DNA of 64,000 nucleotides from Bog-159 sp049511415 (GTDB lineage Bacteria; Acidobacteriota; Terriglobia; Bryobacterales; Bryobacteraceae): NCBI GenBank assembly GCA_049511415.1, contig JBEKYC010000034.1:37310-101309 (forward strand), given 5' to 3'. The position numbers were made by a program, and so were the translations under genes. This document shows positions 34,674-43,303 of this stretch, one piece after another; the stretch's first letter is position 1; every line of letters starts with the position of its first letter. A model generated the notes under the pieces. That model did not search any database. It saw only the letters and a program-made list of their open reading frames with translations, and had not been told where the DNA came from.

Positions 34674-36209
34674 CGAGGGCGGCTTCATTGCGCGCCGCAC
34701 TCGTTCCGCTATGAATCCCGCAAAGGGTTCGATATCCATGTCGATGCTGGCCCGGTCCAGCGTCAAAAGATAATCGGTGCGATCTTCAAGCCGGATGACG
34801 GTCCACGGATAGCCGCCAGACGCTAGCATTGCGTTCATGAGGAAGCGAGCCATTCTCCCGTTCCCGTCCGGATAGGGATGGATGTAGCCGAAGATCCAAT
34901 GCCCCAGTACGGAGCGGACGCTGGGCTCGGATTCATGCTCCAGCAAATCGAAAAACGCTGGCATCGCATCGCGCACCGCCTCCCAGCGCGGCGGCACATA
35001 CCGCGATGTGCGTAAATAGACCGCTTCATTGCGGTAACCTGCGAGCGCCCCGGCCTTAATCAGACCAGCCGTTACACAGGGTTGGAACAGTTCGCGGTAC
35101 CACTCTTTATGGGCTGTGCGTGCCAGAACACCAGCGTTACCCCCTGCGATCACTTCGCTCACGGTTTTCTTCACTCCCTGGAAAGCCTGCCAGTAGCCGC
35201 GCGCCGCCAACGCATCGCGGCTCTGGCTATCGTCGTTGTGATGATCCGGGTCCCAATCTCCGCGCTGCGCCCTCTCAATCAGCGCAGGCGTAACGCTGTA
35301 CCCTTCGATGGACAGCGAGTGGTAGGCGTCACTCTGGTACATATCGTCCACCAAGCCCAGGTAGGCTTTCCTGTTTCGCGGAAGACCAGGCGCTTTCGGG
35401 AACATTTCAACAACCACGTCCCGCATGGATTCCCACATCGTCTGCATGCGCCCGACAATGGGCGCTGTGACGGCGGCCAAAACGCTGAATCTCTGGATCG
35501 GTGTGAATGGGTCGGTTTCGCGCACATCGTATCCTGCGGACTTCATCGTCCTGACGATCTCGTCAGCGATCTGCGGGCGGCCAACGTGCCGGAGCGCTCC
35601 GGCTATTTGCCCCGCTTTCGCCGAGTGGCCGCCGTCAAGCAGAATCCGCAGCACGTCCGATGCATCGAGAATGCCCGACAGCACGACCTGAGTATCGATC
35701 GGATGCCTGGTGAAGAAAGCCTCTGAAACCTTCACGAGTGCCGCGGCGGGTGCGAACAGCCTCAGCCCATCCTTTACCGACACGTCACTTGCGGGCGGCA
35801 TCTCCCGCTGTTTGAGATCATAAAGGGACGTGCCGAAGGGCAGGTTGGTCGTGTGGTTCGTGCCTTTCCGGGTGTAGACCACCACTTGTGTTGGAATTAC
35901 GGTGTTCTGCGCGTGCAGAAGAAACGACTGCTCGGGAGAGAGGTGCCACGCATCGTCAAACCGGTCGTCGCAGTAGCCTGTACAGAATTCCCAGAAGGAC
36001 GCATACCATGGCGTGCTGTCGCCCTCGCGCGCGTTTGGGCTGGAGGACATCAGCCAACTCTTCATTACCGCCCGCAAGAAGCCGTTGCGAAGCAGCCGCT
36101 CCCTGTGTGTGCGGCTCAACTCGCGCGACCGGAAAACGCGCCGCCCGCTTTTCTGAAGCACCCGAAGCGCCGACAGCGATTCGGCCAGTTTTTCGTTCGG
36201 TTTGGACAT
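34662..36209 (-). CDS. Fic-domain AMP-transferase with N-terminal winged-helix domain
   Basis: 515 residues. Fic proteins usually transfer AMP from ATP to target proteins. The Fic motif HPYPDGNGR is at residues 444-452, with all residues needed for catalysis. Upstream, S298-x-x-x-E302-G303 in HSLSIEGY matches the class II autoinhibitory helix, so the protein should carry its own brake. The first about 130 residues (SGRRVFRSRELSRTHRERLL, GFLRAVMKSWLMS) resemble the winged-helix domain of AbiEi-type antitoxins. The protein may thus be a one-gene toxin-antitoxin-like regulator. Four 24-bp repeats lie directly upstream and could be its operator. Fic proteins of this form occur on mobile and chromosomal DNA alike. 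Confidence 0.88.
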   Translation of the reverse strand: MSKPNEKLAESLSALRVLQKSGRRVFRSRELSRTHRERLLRNGFLRAVMKSWLMSSSPNAREGDSTPWYASFWEFCTGYCDDRFDDAWHLSPEQSFLLHAQNTVIPTQVVVYTRKGTNHTTNLPFGTSLYDLKQREMPPASDVSVKDGLRLFAPAAALVKVSEAFFTRHPIDTQVVLSGILDASDVLRILLDGGHSAKAGQIAGALRHVGRPQIADEIVRTMKSAGYDVRETDPFTPIQRFSVLAAVTAPIVGRMQTMWESMRDVVVEMFPKAPGLPRNRKAYLGLVDDMYQSDAYHSLSIEGYSVTPALIERAQRGDWDPDHHNDDSQSRDALAARGYWQAFQGVKKTVSEVIAGGNAGVLARTAHKEWYRELFQPCVTAGLIKAGALAGYRNEAVYLRTSRYVPPRWEAVRDAMPAFFDLLEHESEPSVRSVLGHWIFGYIHPYPDGNGRMARFLMNAMLASGGYPWTVIRLEDRTDYLLTLDRASIDMDIEPFAGFIAERVRRAMKPPSLRR

Positions 36210-36238
36210 TACGAATCTCGAAGGGTCACCGGGATTCT

Positions 36239-36334
36239 ACAAGCTTATTGCGCTGTGTCATCACAATCATATCATGCCGTGAAATCACAAGCAGATAATG
36301 CTGTACGACTACAAGCCTGTTGTGCGGAACTCTA
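36239..36334. repeat. Four imperfect 24-bp direct repeats before fic
   Basis: Units start at 36239, 36263, 36287 and 36311, each beginning ACAA (three begin ACAAGC) with TGC near position 12-14; units 2 and 3 are the closest. Read toward the gene, the units end in CTTGT or ATTGT. The first unit is 29 bases from the Fic start codon, the position expected for an operator array. The period of 24 bases places every unit on nearly the same face of the helix after about 2.3 turns. There are no spacers, so this is not a CRISPR. Confidence 0.7.
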
Positions 36335-36479
36335 CTCTAGTCCATCCCGTCGGCACAAACACGCCCGCGACGTTGCCGGCTTTTTATATTCTTATCCGTG
36401 TCCATCCGTGGCCAAATAAGCCTTTCAGCCGCAGCGCCATCCGTCACCCGCCAGCGGTTTGTTACACTCATTAGAGACA

Positions 36480-36556
36480 GGCGGCGTAGCTCAGTTGGTT
36501 AGAGCGACGGTCTCATAATCCGTAGGTCGAGCGTTCGAGTCGCTCCGCCGCCACCA
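36480..36556 (+). tRNA. tRNA-Met (anticodon CAT)
   Basis: Full cloverleaf. The acceptor GGCGGCG pairs with CGCCGCC, the D arm is GCTC...GAGC with AGTTGGTTA loop, the anticodon CAT is at 36514-36516, the T arm is GAGCG-TTCGAGT-CGCTC, and CCA is encoded at 36554-36556. The G1-C72 pair argues against the initiator tRNA, which lacks this pair. It is most likely the elongator tRNA-Met. A tRNA-Ile with a modified CAT anticodon cannot be fully excluded. The end lies 1 base before the stop of the convergent UPF0182 gene. Confidence 0.93.
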
Positions 36557-36557
36557 T

Positions 36558-39314
36558 TTACTTCACTTCCGCTTCAATCGCCTCCAGCTCCTTGCCCGCG
36601 TCCGCCCACTTGCCTTGCGCCGCCAGTTCCCGGTAGCGCCGCAAATGCTCCCGGACGCGCGCAATCCGCGGATCCGATCCCGCCGCGGATTGCCCCGCCA
36701 CCGGTGCAGCCGGCGTACCCGGCGCTCCTGGCGCGGCAGTCGCCTCCGCCTGCTTCACCAGTTCCTGCGCGCCGCCCGAAAGCTGCGCGATCGCCTCGTC
36801 GTACGTGTCCGTGTAGATCAGCCGGTTGCCCTCCGCCAGCACGATCTTCTTCAACTGCGGCATGCTCGCCGAACTCGCTTGTATATAAATCGGATCCACA
36901 TACAGCAGCGTGCTGTCCACCGGCAGCACCAGCGTCTGCGCGCGCAGCACGTGCGACCCCTGCTGGTTCCACAGCGTCAGGTCCTTCGAAATCGTCTGTT
37001 CCTGGTTGATCCGCGCCGCGATCTGCGCCGGTCCGAAGATCAGCTCCTGCTTCGATAATTGCAGCACCACAATCTCGCCCAGGTGCGCGCCATCGCAGCG
37101 CGCCAGCATCAGCCCGATCAGGTTGTCTTTATTTCGCGGCGTGAAGGGCAGCAGCAGCAAAAACTCCGCCTGATTCTGCTCCGGCAGGCTGGCCACGATG
37201 TAAGTCGGCGAGACCGGCTCCGGCTGGCCCTCCTGCCCTGCCGTGTATCGCGCCAGGTCCCACATGTCCTCCTTGTTATAGAACGCCTGCGGATCGAGCA
37301 TGTGGTAAGTCCGGTAGATCTCCGCCTGCACCCGGAACAGCGTCTCCGGATAGCGCGCATGCCGGCGCAGATCCGCGGGCATCTCCGCTGCCGCGTGGAA
37401 CAGCGTGGGGAACAGCCGCTGATACGCGCGGATGATGGGATCGTCCGGCGCGAAAATGTACAGCCGCGTCGTGCCGTCATAGGCGTCGATGGTGGCCTTC
37501 ACCGCATTCCGTATGTAGTTCACATCGCCCAGGTCCGTCAGGCTCACGGCCCGCGAGTACGGATGCGAATCCGAATACGTATACCCGTCGTTCATCCACA
37601 CCAGCCGCCCCGCATCCGTGATCACCAGGTACGGATCTTTGTCCCATGCGATGAACCCCGCCAGCGTCTCCAGCCGCTCCTTGATATTCCGCCGGATCAT
37701 CATGCGGCTTTCGTCCGTGATCGGATTGCTCAGCAGAATGTTGATGTCTCCCCCGCGCACCGCCGCCGCCACCCGCATCGCCGCCGACGAAATCGGAATC
37801 CCGCCCGTGCCGTCGTATCGCGAAAGCTCGTTCTTTTCCCCCGACGGATAGTTGAACTCGGGCTGCGCCGTGCGCACAAAAACCGGCTCCTGCACCACCT
37901 CGCCGTAATAAATCTCCGGCCGCGTCAGCTTCAAACTGGGCGTCTTGATTTCCGGCGGCGCATTTTCGATCAACAGCACCGGCAGCCCGTCCGCCGTCAG
38001 CTTGGCCACCGGGGCCAGCACCACGCCATACCCGTGTGTGTACACGAAGTGCGGATTGATCCAACTCGTGCTGGAGCCCCCCGGCAATTGATTGATATCC
38101 AGTTCGCGCGGCGTCAGCAGCACCTCGCGGTAGGCGCCGTCGATCATGTAGCGGTCCACGTCCGTGTCCGAGAAAACGTAATACGGCCGCAGCGCCTGGA
38201 TCTGCGTAATCGTGTTGTGGAACGCGCCCACATCCCACAGGCGCACGTTGTCCAGCGTGCCCTTGTGCGCCGCCGTATCGATGGGCGCGTTCGGATGCAC
38301 CGCAAACTCGGTTTCGGTCATGTGCCGCTCCAGCCCATAAGCCGACCGCGTGGCGTGAATGTGCGTGTCGATGAAAGGCCGCTGGATCGAAATCTCGTTC
38401 GGCCGCACGTACAGCGAATTCACCAGCCGCGGCACGGCGAACAGCAGCACCAGCGAGAGCGCCATGAAGGCTGCCATGATCCAGCGCCGCATCCACACCA
38501 GCCCGGCAGCCACCACGCAACAGACGATCACCAGCCACTGCAAGGGCAGCGCAAAGTGCAGGTCCACATAATCGATCCCCACCATGAACCCGTGATCGTC
38601 GTAGACCATTTCATACCGCGCCAGGAAAAAACGCAGCGAAAGCGCCAGCAGGAACACCACCATCGCGCCGCGCAGAAAGCGGCTCTCGAGGCCACCCTCC
38701 AGGCGGAAGATCGATGGATCGATCTGGTGCATGCCCTGTAGCTCCGGCAGCCGGTAGCGCAACTGCCACCCCCGCGCCGCGATCCAGTAAACCAGCACCG
38801 AAACGATGATCAGCGCCAGCAGGTACCCGCGCAAATCCGAATAAAACGGCAGATCGAAAAGATAGAACCGCAGCGGCAAACCGAAGACCGCGTCGCGCCA
38901 CGCGTTGGCCTCCGCCGGTATCCCGCGCGCGCCGATGTACCGCACCACCGTCCATGTTTCGATCGATCCGGCGGCGATCATATACCCCAGCAACAGCAGG
39001 CCCAGGCTCGAAAGCCAGGCGTACAGCGGATGCTCCGACAATGCCGTCCGCGCGAACTTGAGCGCCCGCGCGTGCGCCACCCACAGCACTCCGAACGCGA
39101 TCAGCGTGGCCGCCAGCAGCGGCGCGAATCCGTAGATCATCATGGCCACCCAGGTATCCAGTTGGCCCAACTCTTTCCACCACTGATACTCGATGGAGAA
39201 GCTTGCCAGCGAGCGCGCCGCGATCAGCAGAACCACCGCGAGCACGATCAGAGTGATGCGCGCGCCGCGGCCGCCCCACTTCCGGGAGCCGCGTTCAATA
39301 CGGTACTGAACCAT
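36558..39314 (-). CDS. UPF0182 family membrane protein
   Basis: 918 residues. About seven transmembrane helices lie in the first 320 residues (ARITLIVLAVVLLIAARSLA is the first). A large extracytoplasmic part of about 550 residues follows, with conserved stretches such as VRLWDVGAFHNTITQIQALR, YYVFSDTDVDRY and HFVYTHGYGVVLAP. The C-terminus is a Pro/Ala linker plus a short helix. The family is widespread in actinobacteria, cyanobacteria and acidobacteria, and no biochemical function is established. The frame extends 38 codons upstream, but ATG at 39314 begins the usual basic N-terminus. It is convergent with the tRNA and stands alone. Confidence 0.9.
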   Translation of the reverse strand: MVQYRIERGSRKWGGRGARITLIVLAVVLLIAARSLASFSIEYQWWKELGQLDTWVAMMIYGFAPLLAATLIAFGVLWVAHARALKFARTALSEHPLYAWLSSLGLLLLGYMIAAGSIETWTVVRYIGARGIPAEANAWRDAVFGLPLRFYLFDLPFYSDLRGYLLALIIVSVLVYWIAARGWQLRYRLPELQGMHQIDPSIFRLEGGLESRFLRGAMVVFLLALSLRFFLARYEMVYDDHGFMVGIDYVDLHFALPLQWLVIVCCVVAAGLVWMRRWIMAAFMALSLVLLFAVPRLVNSLYVRPNEISIQRPFIDTHIHATRSAYGLERHMTETEFAVHPNAPIDTAAHKGTLDNVRLWDVGAFHNTITQIQALRPYYVFSDTDVDRYMIDGAYREVLLTPRELDINQLPGGSSTSWINPHFVYTHGYGVVLAPVAKLTADGLPVLLIENAPPEIKTPSLKLTRPEIYYGEVVQEPVFVRTAQPEFNYPSGEKNELSRYDGTGGIPISSAAMRVAAAVRGGDINILLSNPITDESRMMIRRNIKERLETLAGFIAWDKDPYLVITDAGRLVWMNDGYTYSDSHPYSRAVSLTDLGDVNYIRNAVKATIDAYDGTTRLYIFAPDDPIIRAYQRLFPTLFHAAAEMPADLRRHARYPETLFRVQAEIYRTYHMLDPQAFYNKEDMWDLARYTAGQEGQPEPVSPTYIVASLPEQNQAEFLLLLPFTPRNKDNLIGLMLARCDGAHLGEIVVLQLSKQELIFGPAQIAARINQEQTISKDLTLWNQQGSHVLRAQTLVLPVDSTLLYVDPIYIQASSASMPQLKKIVLAEGNRLIYTDTYDEAIAQLSGGAQELVKQAEATAAPGAPGTPAAPVAGQSAAGSDPRIARVREHLRRYRELAAQGKWADAGKELEAIEAEVK

Positions 39315-39521
39315 GCCCGGAGTGTAACACCGGGCTGCTATCCGAATTTCGCGGCCGCCACGGCTGCGGCTCGAATGCGGGGCACGCTCCCGGCCCGCGC
39401 GGGTCACCTTGGCCGAGTGAATTGACATTTACATTCCCGCGTCCGGTTCCCCAAATCCTCTCAGCCTTATGTCGCGGACCGCGACGGCCGATGTTAACCT
39501 TCAGGAGGCTATGACTGCCCG

Positions 39522-40955
39522 ATGCGATCGCCAATGACGATCGGCCAGCGATTCGTCTTATCCGGTTCGTTGCCCATGGCACTGATGGCGCTGTTGGGCG
39601 CCGTGACACTCTACTCCTTGGCCGTCCTGACCCATTCCCTGGAAACCATAGTCATCGACCCGTTGCCCGGCATCTATCACGCCTCGCAACTGGACTCGTT
39701 GGTGTTTCAATTCCGGGGCGATACCTGGAAACATATCGCCTTCGCCGATCCTGAGGGCCAGGCCAAAATCGAGAAAAATCAGGAACTGCTGAAGAAAAGG
39801 ATCGACGGGCATCTGCGTGAGTACCAGAAAACCATCGCCACGCCGCAAGAACGCGTCCTCTTCGAACGGGCGCGGCCCCTGTACGAAGATTATGTGCGGA
39901 TTATCGAGAGCGCCGTGTTGCCGCTCAGCCGCAAGGGCAGAACGGCGCAGGCCCGCGACGAGTATCTGCGGCGGGCGGACCCGGTGCATGCCGAACTGAA
40001 GAAGGTCCTGCTGGGCCTGGTCGACCTGAAGCAGCAGCGCAGCGGCTCCGACTCGGCCGCCGCGCTGGCCGCCGCGAACCGCGGGCGAAGCATGACGTGG
40101 ATCGTGATGCTCCTGGCACTGTCGGCCGGCGGCGCCTTCGTGGGATTCAGTGTGCGCAGCGTGAACCGGGAACTGCGCCGCTCGCTTTCGGATCTCTCCG
40201 ACGGCGCCGGGCAAGTGGCCAGTGCCGCATCTCAGGTTTCGTCTTCCAGTCAGTCACTGGCACAGGGTGCTTCGCAACAGGCAGCCTCGATTCAGGAGAT
40301 TTCCGCGTCCACCGAAGAGCTTAACTCCATGGCCCGCCGCAACAGCCAGAGTTCCAGCACGGCGGCCAGCCTGGTATCCGATTCTCAGCAGGAATTTACG
40401 GGAACGGGCCAAACGCTCGCTCAGATGGTGGCGGCCATGGGCGAAATCAGCACCCAGAGCGGCAAAATATCGAATATCATCAAGCTGATCGACGAGATCG
40501 CCTTCCAGACCAACATCCTGGCGCTCAACGCGGCCGTGGAAGCCGCCCGCGCGGGTGAAGCCGGACTGGGTTTCGCGGTGGTGGCCGATGAAGTGCGCGA
40601 CCTGGCCCAACGCAGCGCCCAAGCGGCCAAGGACACCGCCGGCCTGATCTCCGACTCGATCGGCAAATCCCGCGCCGGCCAGGCTAAAGTCGATCAGGTC
40701 TCCGGCGCTATTCACCACATCATGGACGGCTCCGCGCGTATCCAGGCGCTGGTCAGCGAGGTGCATTCCGGCAGCCAGGAGCAAGCCCGCGGCATTCAGC
40801 AGATCGGAACCGCCGTGTCCCAGATGCAACAGGTAACCCAGAAAACCGCGGCTACCGCCGAGGAAGGCGCCGCCGCCGCCGAGCAGTTGAATGCTCAATC
40901 CGAAATGCTCCGCGCCGTGGTCCAGCGCCTCTCTGCCCTGGCTGGCGGCCAATAG
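39522..40955 (+). CDS. Methyl-accepting chemotaxis protein
   Basis: 477 residues. Receptor that controls a CheA kinase. The first helix is at about 13-35 (LSGSLPMALMALLGAVTLYSL), followed by a periplasmic helical-bundle sensor domain to about 190 and the second helix at about 191-212 (MTWIVMLLALSAGGAFVGF). The cytoplasmic signalling domain carries the hairpin IDEIAFQTNILALNAAVEAA and the stretch AVVADEVRDLAQRS. I see no HAMP domain between the second helix and the signalling helices. AGGAGG lies 13 bases before the ATG. An 8-codon leader frame starts at 39511 and ends in an ATGA overlap with the alternative start at 39534. No che genes are near. Confidence 0.92.
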   Translation: MRSPMTIGQRFVLSGSLPMALMALLGAVTLYSLAVLTHSLETIVIDPLPGIYHASQLDSLVFQFRGDTWKHIAFADPEGQAKIEKNQELLKKRIDGHLREYQKTIATPQERVLFERARPLYEDYVRIIESAVLPLSRKGRTAQARDEYLRRADPVHAELKKVLLGLVDLKQQRSGSDSAAALAAANRGRSMTWIVMLLALSAGGAFVGFSVRSVNRELRRSLSDLSDGAGQVASAASQVSSSSQSLAQGASQQAASIQEISASTEELNSMARRNSQSSSTAASLVSDSQQEFTGTGQTLAQMVAAMGEISTQSGKISNIIKLIDEIAFQTNILALNAAVEAARAGEAGLGFAVVADEVRDLAQRSAQAAKDTAGLISDSIGKSRAGQAKVDQVSGAIHHIMDGSARIQALVSEVHSGSQEQARGIQQIGTAVSQMQQVTQKTAATAEEGAAAAEQLNAQSEMLRAVVQRLSALAGGQ

Positions 40956-41075
40956 CTTTCGCCTGGGGTTTCACTACCCAGCTATGATAGGCACTTGGGA
41001 CTCCCGCCAACCGCGCACCCGCCCGACGATTCCACTCCCGCCCGCCCGCCATCCTGGCTACCCCGCGCCTGGCAG

Positions 41076-42077
41076 ATGCGGCCCAAAATCCCCCGTTGGG
41101 TGCCCCAGGTTTTCTGCTACGGCCTCTCCGCCGGCTGCCTCATCTGGGCCTTCCGCAGCTACAATATCCGCGACCTGAAGCAACTCGGCCAGCTCGAATG
41201 GAGATGGCTGGCCCTCGGCATGGCCCTCGACCTTTCCGTCTACATCTGTCACGCCTGGCGCTGGGTCCTGCTCTACCGCCCCGTGGACCGCCTGCCCTTC
41301 TGGCGCACCGTGCAAGCCATCTATATCGGCCTGTTCGCAAACGAAGTCTTGCCCCTCCGCGTCGGCGAACTCATCCGCTGCTATCTGGTGGCCCATTGGA
41401 ATGACGAGCTGCTGTCCGTAGTCTTCGCTTCCGCCGCCGTCGAACGCGTCATCGATGGCTTCTGGATGATCCTCTCGTTCATCGTCGCCGCGCAAAATCT
41501 ACCCGGAATTCCCTACTGGTTGACCAATACGGTCCACACGATGGAGTTCCTGGTCGTCGGCGGCGCTTCCACCCTGGCCTACATGATGATTCACAAGAGC
41601 CACGCGCACGCCCTCGTCAGGGAGAGCCGCTGGGCCGCGACCCTGCGCAACGTTGTGGACGGTTTGCATACCATGGGCAACTGGCGCACACTGGCGAAGG
41701 TTGTTCCGGTAAGCTTCCTCTATTTGTTGCTCCAGGTATTCTCATACTGGGCGCTGATGAAGGCGTTCGAGTTAGACCTTTCGATTTGGCAAGCTACCGC
41801 CGTCCTGGCGATTGTGCGCCTGGGGACCGTTGTTCCTAACGCGCCGGGTAACATCGGACTGATTAACGTAGCCTGTCTGGTCGCGTTGCATAACGTCTTC
41901 GGCGTGGAGCCGGATGAAGCCACCACGTTTTCGCTCGTGCTGTTTCTCGCTCTGACCCTGCCCCTGCTGGCCGGCGGCGCCATCGCCACCGCCCTCACCG
42001 GATTGAATCTCGGCGAGATCCACCACCATGCCCGCCGCGGACTGGCCGAGTCGCAGGCCCGCCGCGACCGGTTGTGA
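41076..42077 (+). CDS. Flippase-like UPF0104/lysylphosphatidylglycerol synthase TM protein
   Basis: 333 residues with about seven to eight transmembrane helices. The conserved stretch SVYICHAWRWVLLYRP and then IGLFANEVLPLRVGELIRCY is typical for the LPG synthase/AglD transmembrane family, as is VPNAPGNIGLINVACLVAL. Members move or modify lipid-linked sugars or aminoacyl lipids; the domain for aminoacyl transfer is absent here. A TTG start 27 codons upstream is possible, but that extension is Pro-rich and lacks homology. The esterase gene follows after 34 bases on the same strand. Confidence 0.82.
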   Translation: MRPKIPRWVPQVFCYGLSAGCLIWAFRSYNIRDLKQLGQLEWRWLALGMALDLSVYICHAWRWVLLYRPVDRLPFWRTVQAIYIGLFANEVLPLRVGELIRCYLVAHWNDELLSVVFASAAVERVIDGFWMILSFIVAAQNLPGIPYWLTNTVHTMEFLVVGGASTLAYMMIHKSHAHALVRESRWAATLRNVVDGLHTMGNWRTLAKVVPVSFLYLLLQVFSYWALMKAFELDLSIWQATAVLAIVRLGTVVPNAPGNIGLINVACLVALHNVFGVEPDEATTFSLVLFLALTLPLLAGGAIATALTGLNLGEIHHHARRGLAESQARRDRL

Positions 42078-42111
42078 ACGCCGCCGTGCGTCTGCGTTAC
42101 AATCGGCAACC

Positions 42112-43002
42112 ATGGCAAGCTGGCAAGCCCACACGCTGAGTTTCGTTCTGCGTCACACCTTCAAGCGCCGCCTGGCCCGCGCCCGCGACGTCCACCAGGC
42201 CCGCGCCGTCATGAACGGCAAGCCCTTGCGCCTTCCCCACGACGTGCGCATCACACCGGCCCAATTGGGCGGCGTACCCGGCGAGTGGGTCGAACCCGTA
42301 TCCGGCGCCACCGCCGGCATCCTGGTCTATCTGCACGGCGGCGGTTACTTCGCCTGTTCCACCGTCACCCACCGCCCTTACACCACCGCCTTCGCCCAGC
42401 GCGGATTCCGCGTCTATGCCCCCGACTATCGCCTCGCCCCCGAAAATCCCTTCCCCGCCGGACTCCTCGATGCCGTCGCCGTCTGGCGCGCCGTCGCCGC
42501 CGAAGCCGGCGCCGTGCCCATGCTCATCGCCGGCGATTCCGCGGGCGGCGGGCTGGCCCTCGGCGCCATGCTCAAGCTCCGCGCCGATGGCGATCCCCTG
42601 CCCCGCGCCGCCGCGCTATTCTCCCCGCTCACGGATTTGATCGGCATCGGCCCATCCCGCCAAGTCAACGATCGCCGCTGCGCCATGTTCCACGGCGCCG
42701 GCCTGGGACGCGCCACCGAATTCTACATGGGCGACGCCGGCGGCGATCCGCGCGATCCTCTGGCCTCGCCCCTCTACGCCGATCTCCGCGGCCTGCCGCC
42801 CCTGCTCATCCATGTCGGCGCCGACGAAACCCTGCGCGACGATTCCACCGAATTGGCCACCCGCGCCCGCGCCGCGGGCGTGCCGGTCGATCTCACCGTC
42901 TGGCCCGCGGTCTCGCACGTCTGGCAACTCTTTCATGCCTTCGTGCCCGAAGGCCGCCAGTCTCTGGATCTCGCCGCCCGCTTCCTGAAAGAGGCTCCGT
43001 AA
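42112..43002 (+). CDS. Alpha/beta-hydrolase, HSL-type esterase
   Basis: 296 residues. Hormone-sensitive-lipase family, which hydrolyses short acyl esters. The oxyanion motif is YLHGGGYF, followed by the nucleophile elbow GDSAGGGLA. The acidic residue of the triad should be in HVGADETLRDD and the histidine in AVSHVWQ. YRLAPENPFPAGLLD is also characteristic. There is no signal peptide, so it is cytoplasmic. It follows the flippase-like gene after 34 bases and may be co-transcribed. ATG at 42112 fits the family length. Natural substrate unknown. Confidence 0.9.
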   Translation: MASWQAHTLSFVLRHTFKRRLARARDVHQARAVMNGKPLRLPHDVRITPAQLGGVPGEWVEPVSGATAGILVYLHGGGYFACSTVTHRPYTTAFAQRGFRVYAPDYRLAPENPFPAGLLDAVAVWRAVAAEAGAVPMLIAGDSAGGGLALGAMLKLRADGDPLPRAAALFSPLTDLIGIGPSRQVNDRRCAMFHGAGLGRATEFYMGDAGGDPRDPLASPLYADLRGLPPLLIHVGADETLRDDSTELATRARAAGVPVDLTVWPAVSHVWQLFHAFVPEGRQSLDLAARFLKEAP

Positions 43003-43054
43003 TCACCCGGACCAACCGCGGCCGGAGCTAATCCGCCATGCTAATCTATCCCCT

Positions 43055-43240
43055 ATGGAAAATCGCAAGAAACGCAAGCTACAACTGGGTGGTGCTATGC
43101 TTGCGCTGGGTTCGGCTTCGCTGGTGGCCTCGACATTTCTGCGCGAAGGTGGCCTGCGTTGGGTGTGCGCGTGCGCCACGGTAGCCTTTATGATCCTGGC
43201 AATTGTGAGCTTCGTAAGAGCCAGTAGCGAACCGGATTAG
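43055..43240 (+). CDS. Small two-helix membrane protein
   Basis: 61 residues. A basic start (MENRKKRKL) is followed by two hydrophobic helices at about 11-28 and 35-54 (WVCACATVAFMILAIVSFV), a pattern common for small bacterial membrane proteins. No clear ribosome-binding site is visible, and no family is recognised. The gene lies 52 bases after the esterase gene. Confidence 0.45.
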   Translation: MENRKKRKLQLGGAMLALGSASLVASTFLREGGLRWVCACATVAFMILAIVSFVRASSEPD

Positions 43241-43303
43241 CCCAGATGTGGAACTGCGAAGTGCAAAGCCCCGGAATGTGTCCTGAGCCATGCGCGGATG
43301 TCT

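Noticed and set aside
36239..36334. CRISPR array
   Set aside because: The 24-bp units follow one another without spacers and are too divergent; no cas gene is in the window.
37059..38741. 560-codon plus-strand frame rich in Arg and His
   Set aside because: Antisense of the UPF0182 gene, which is conserved over the whole length.
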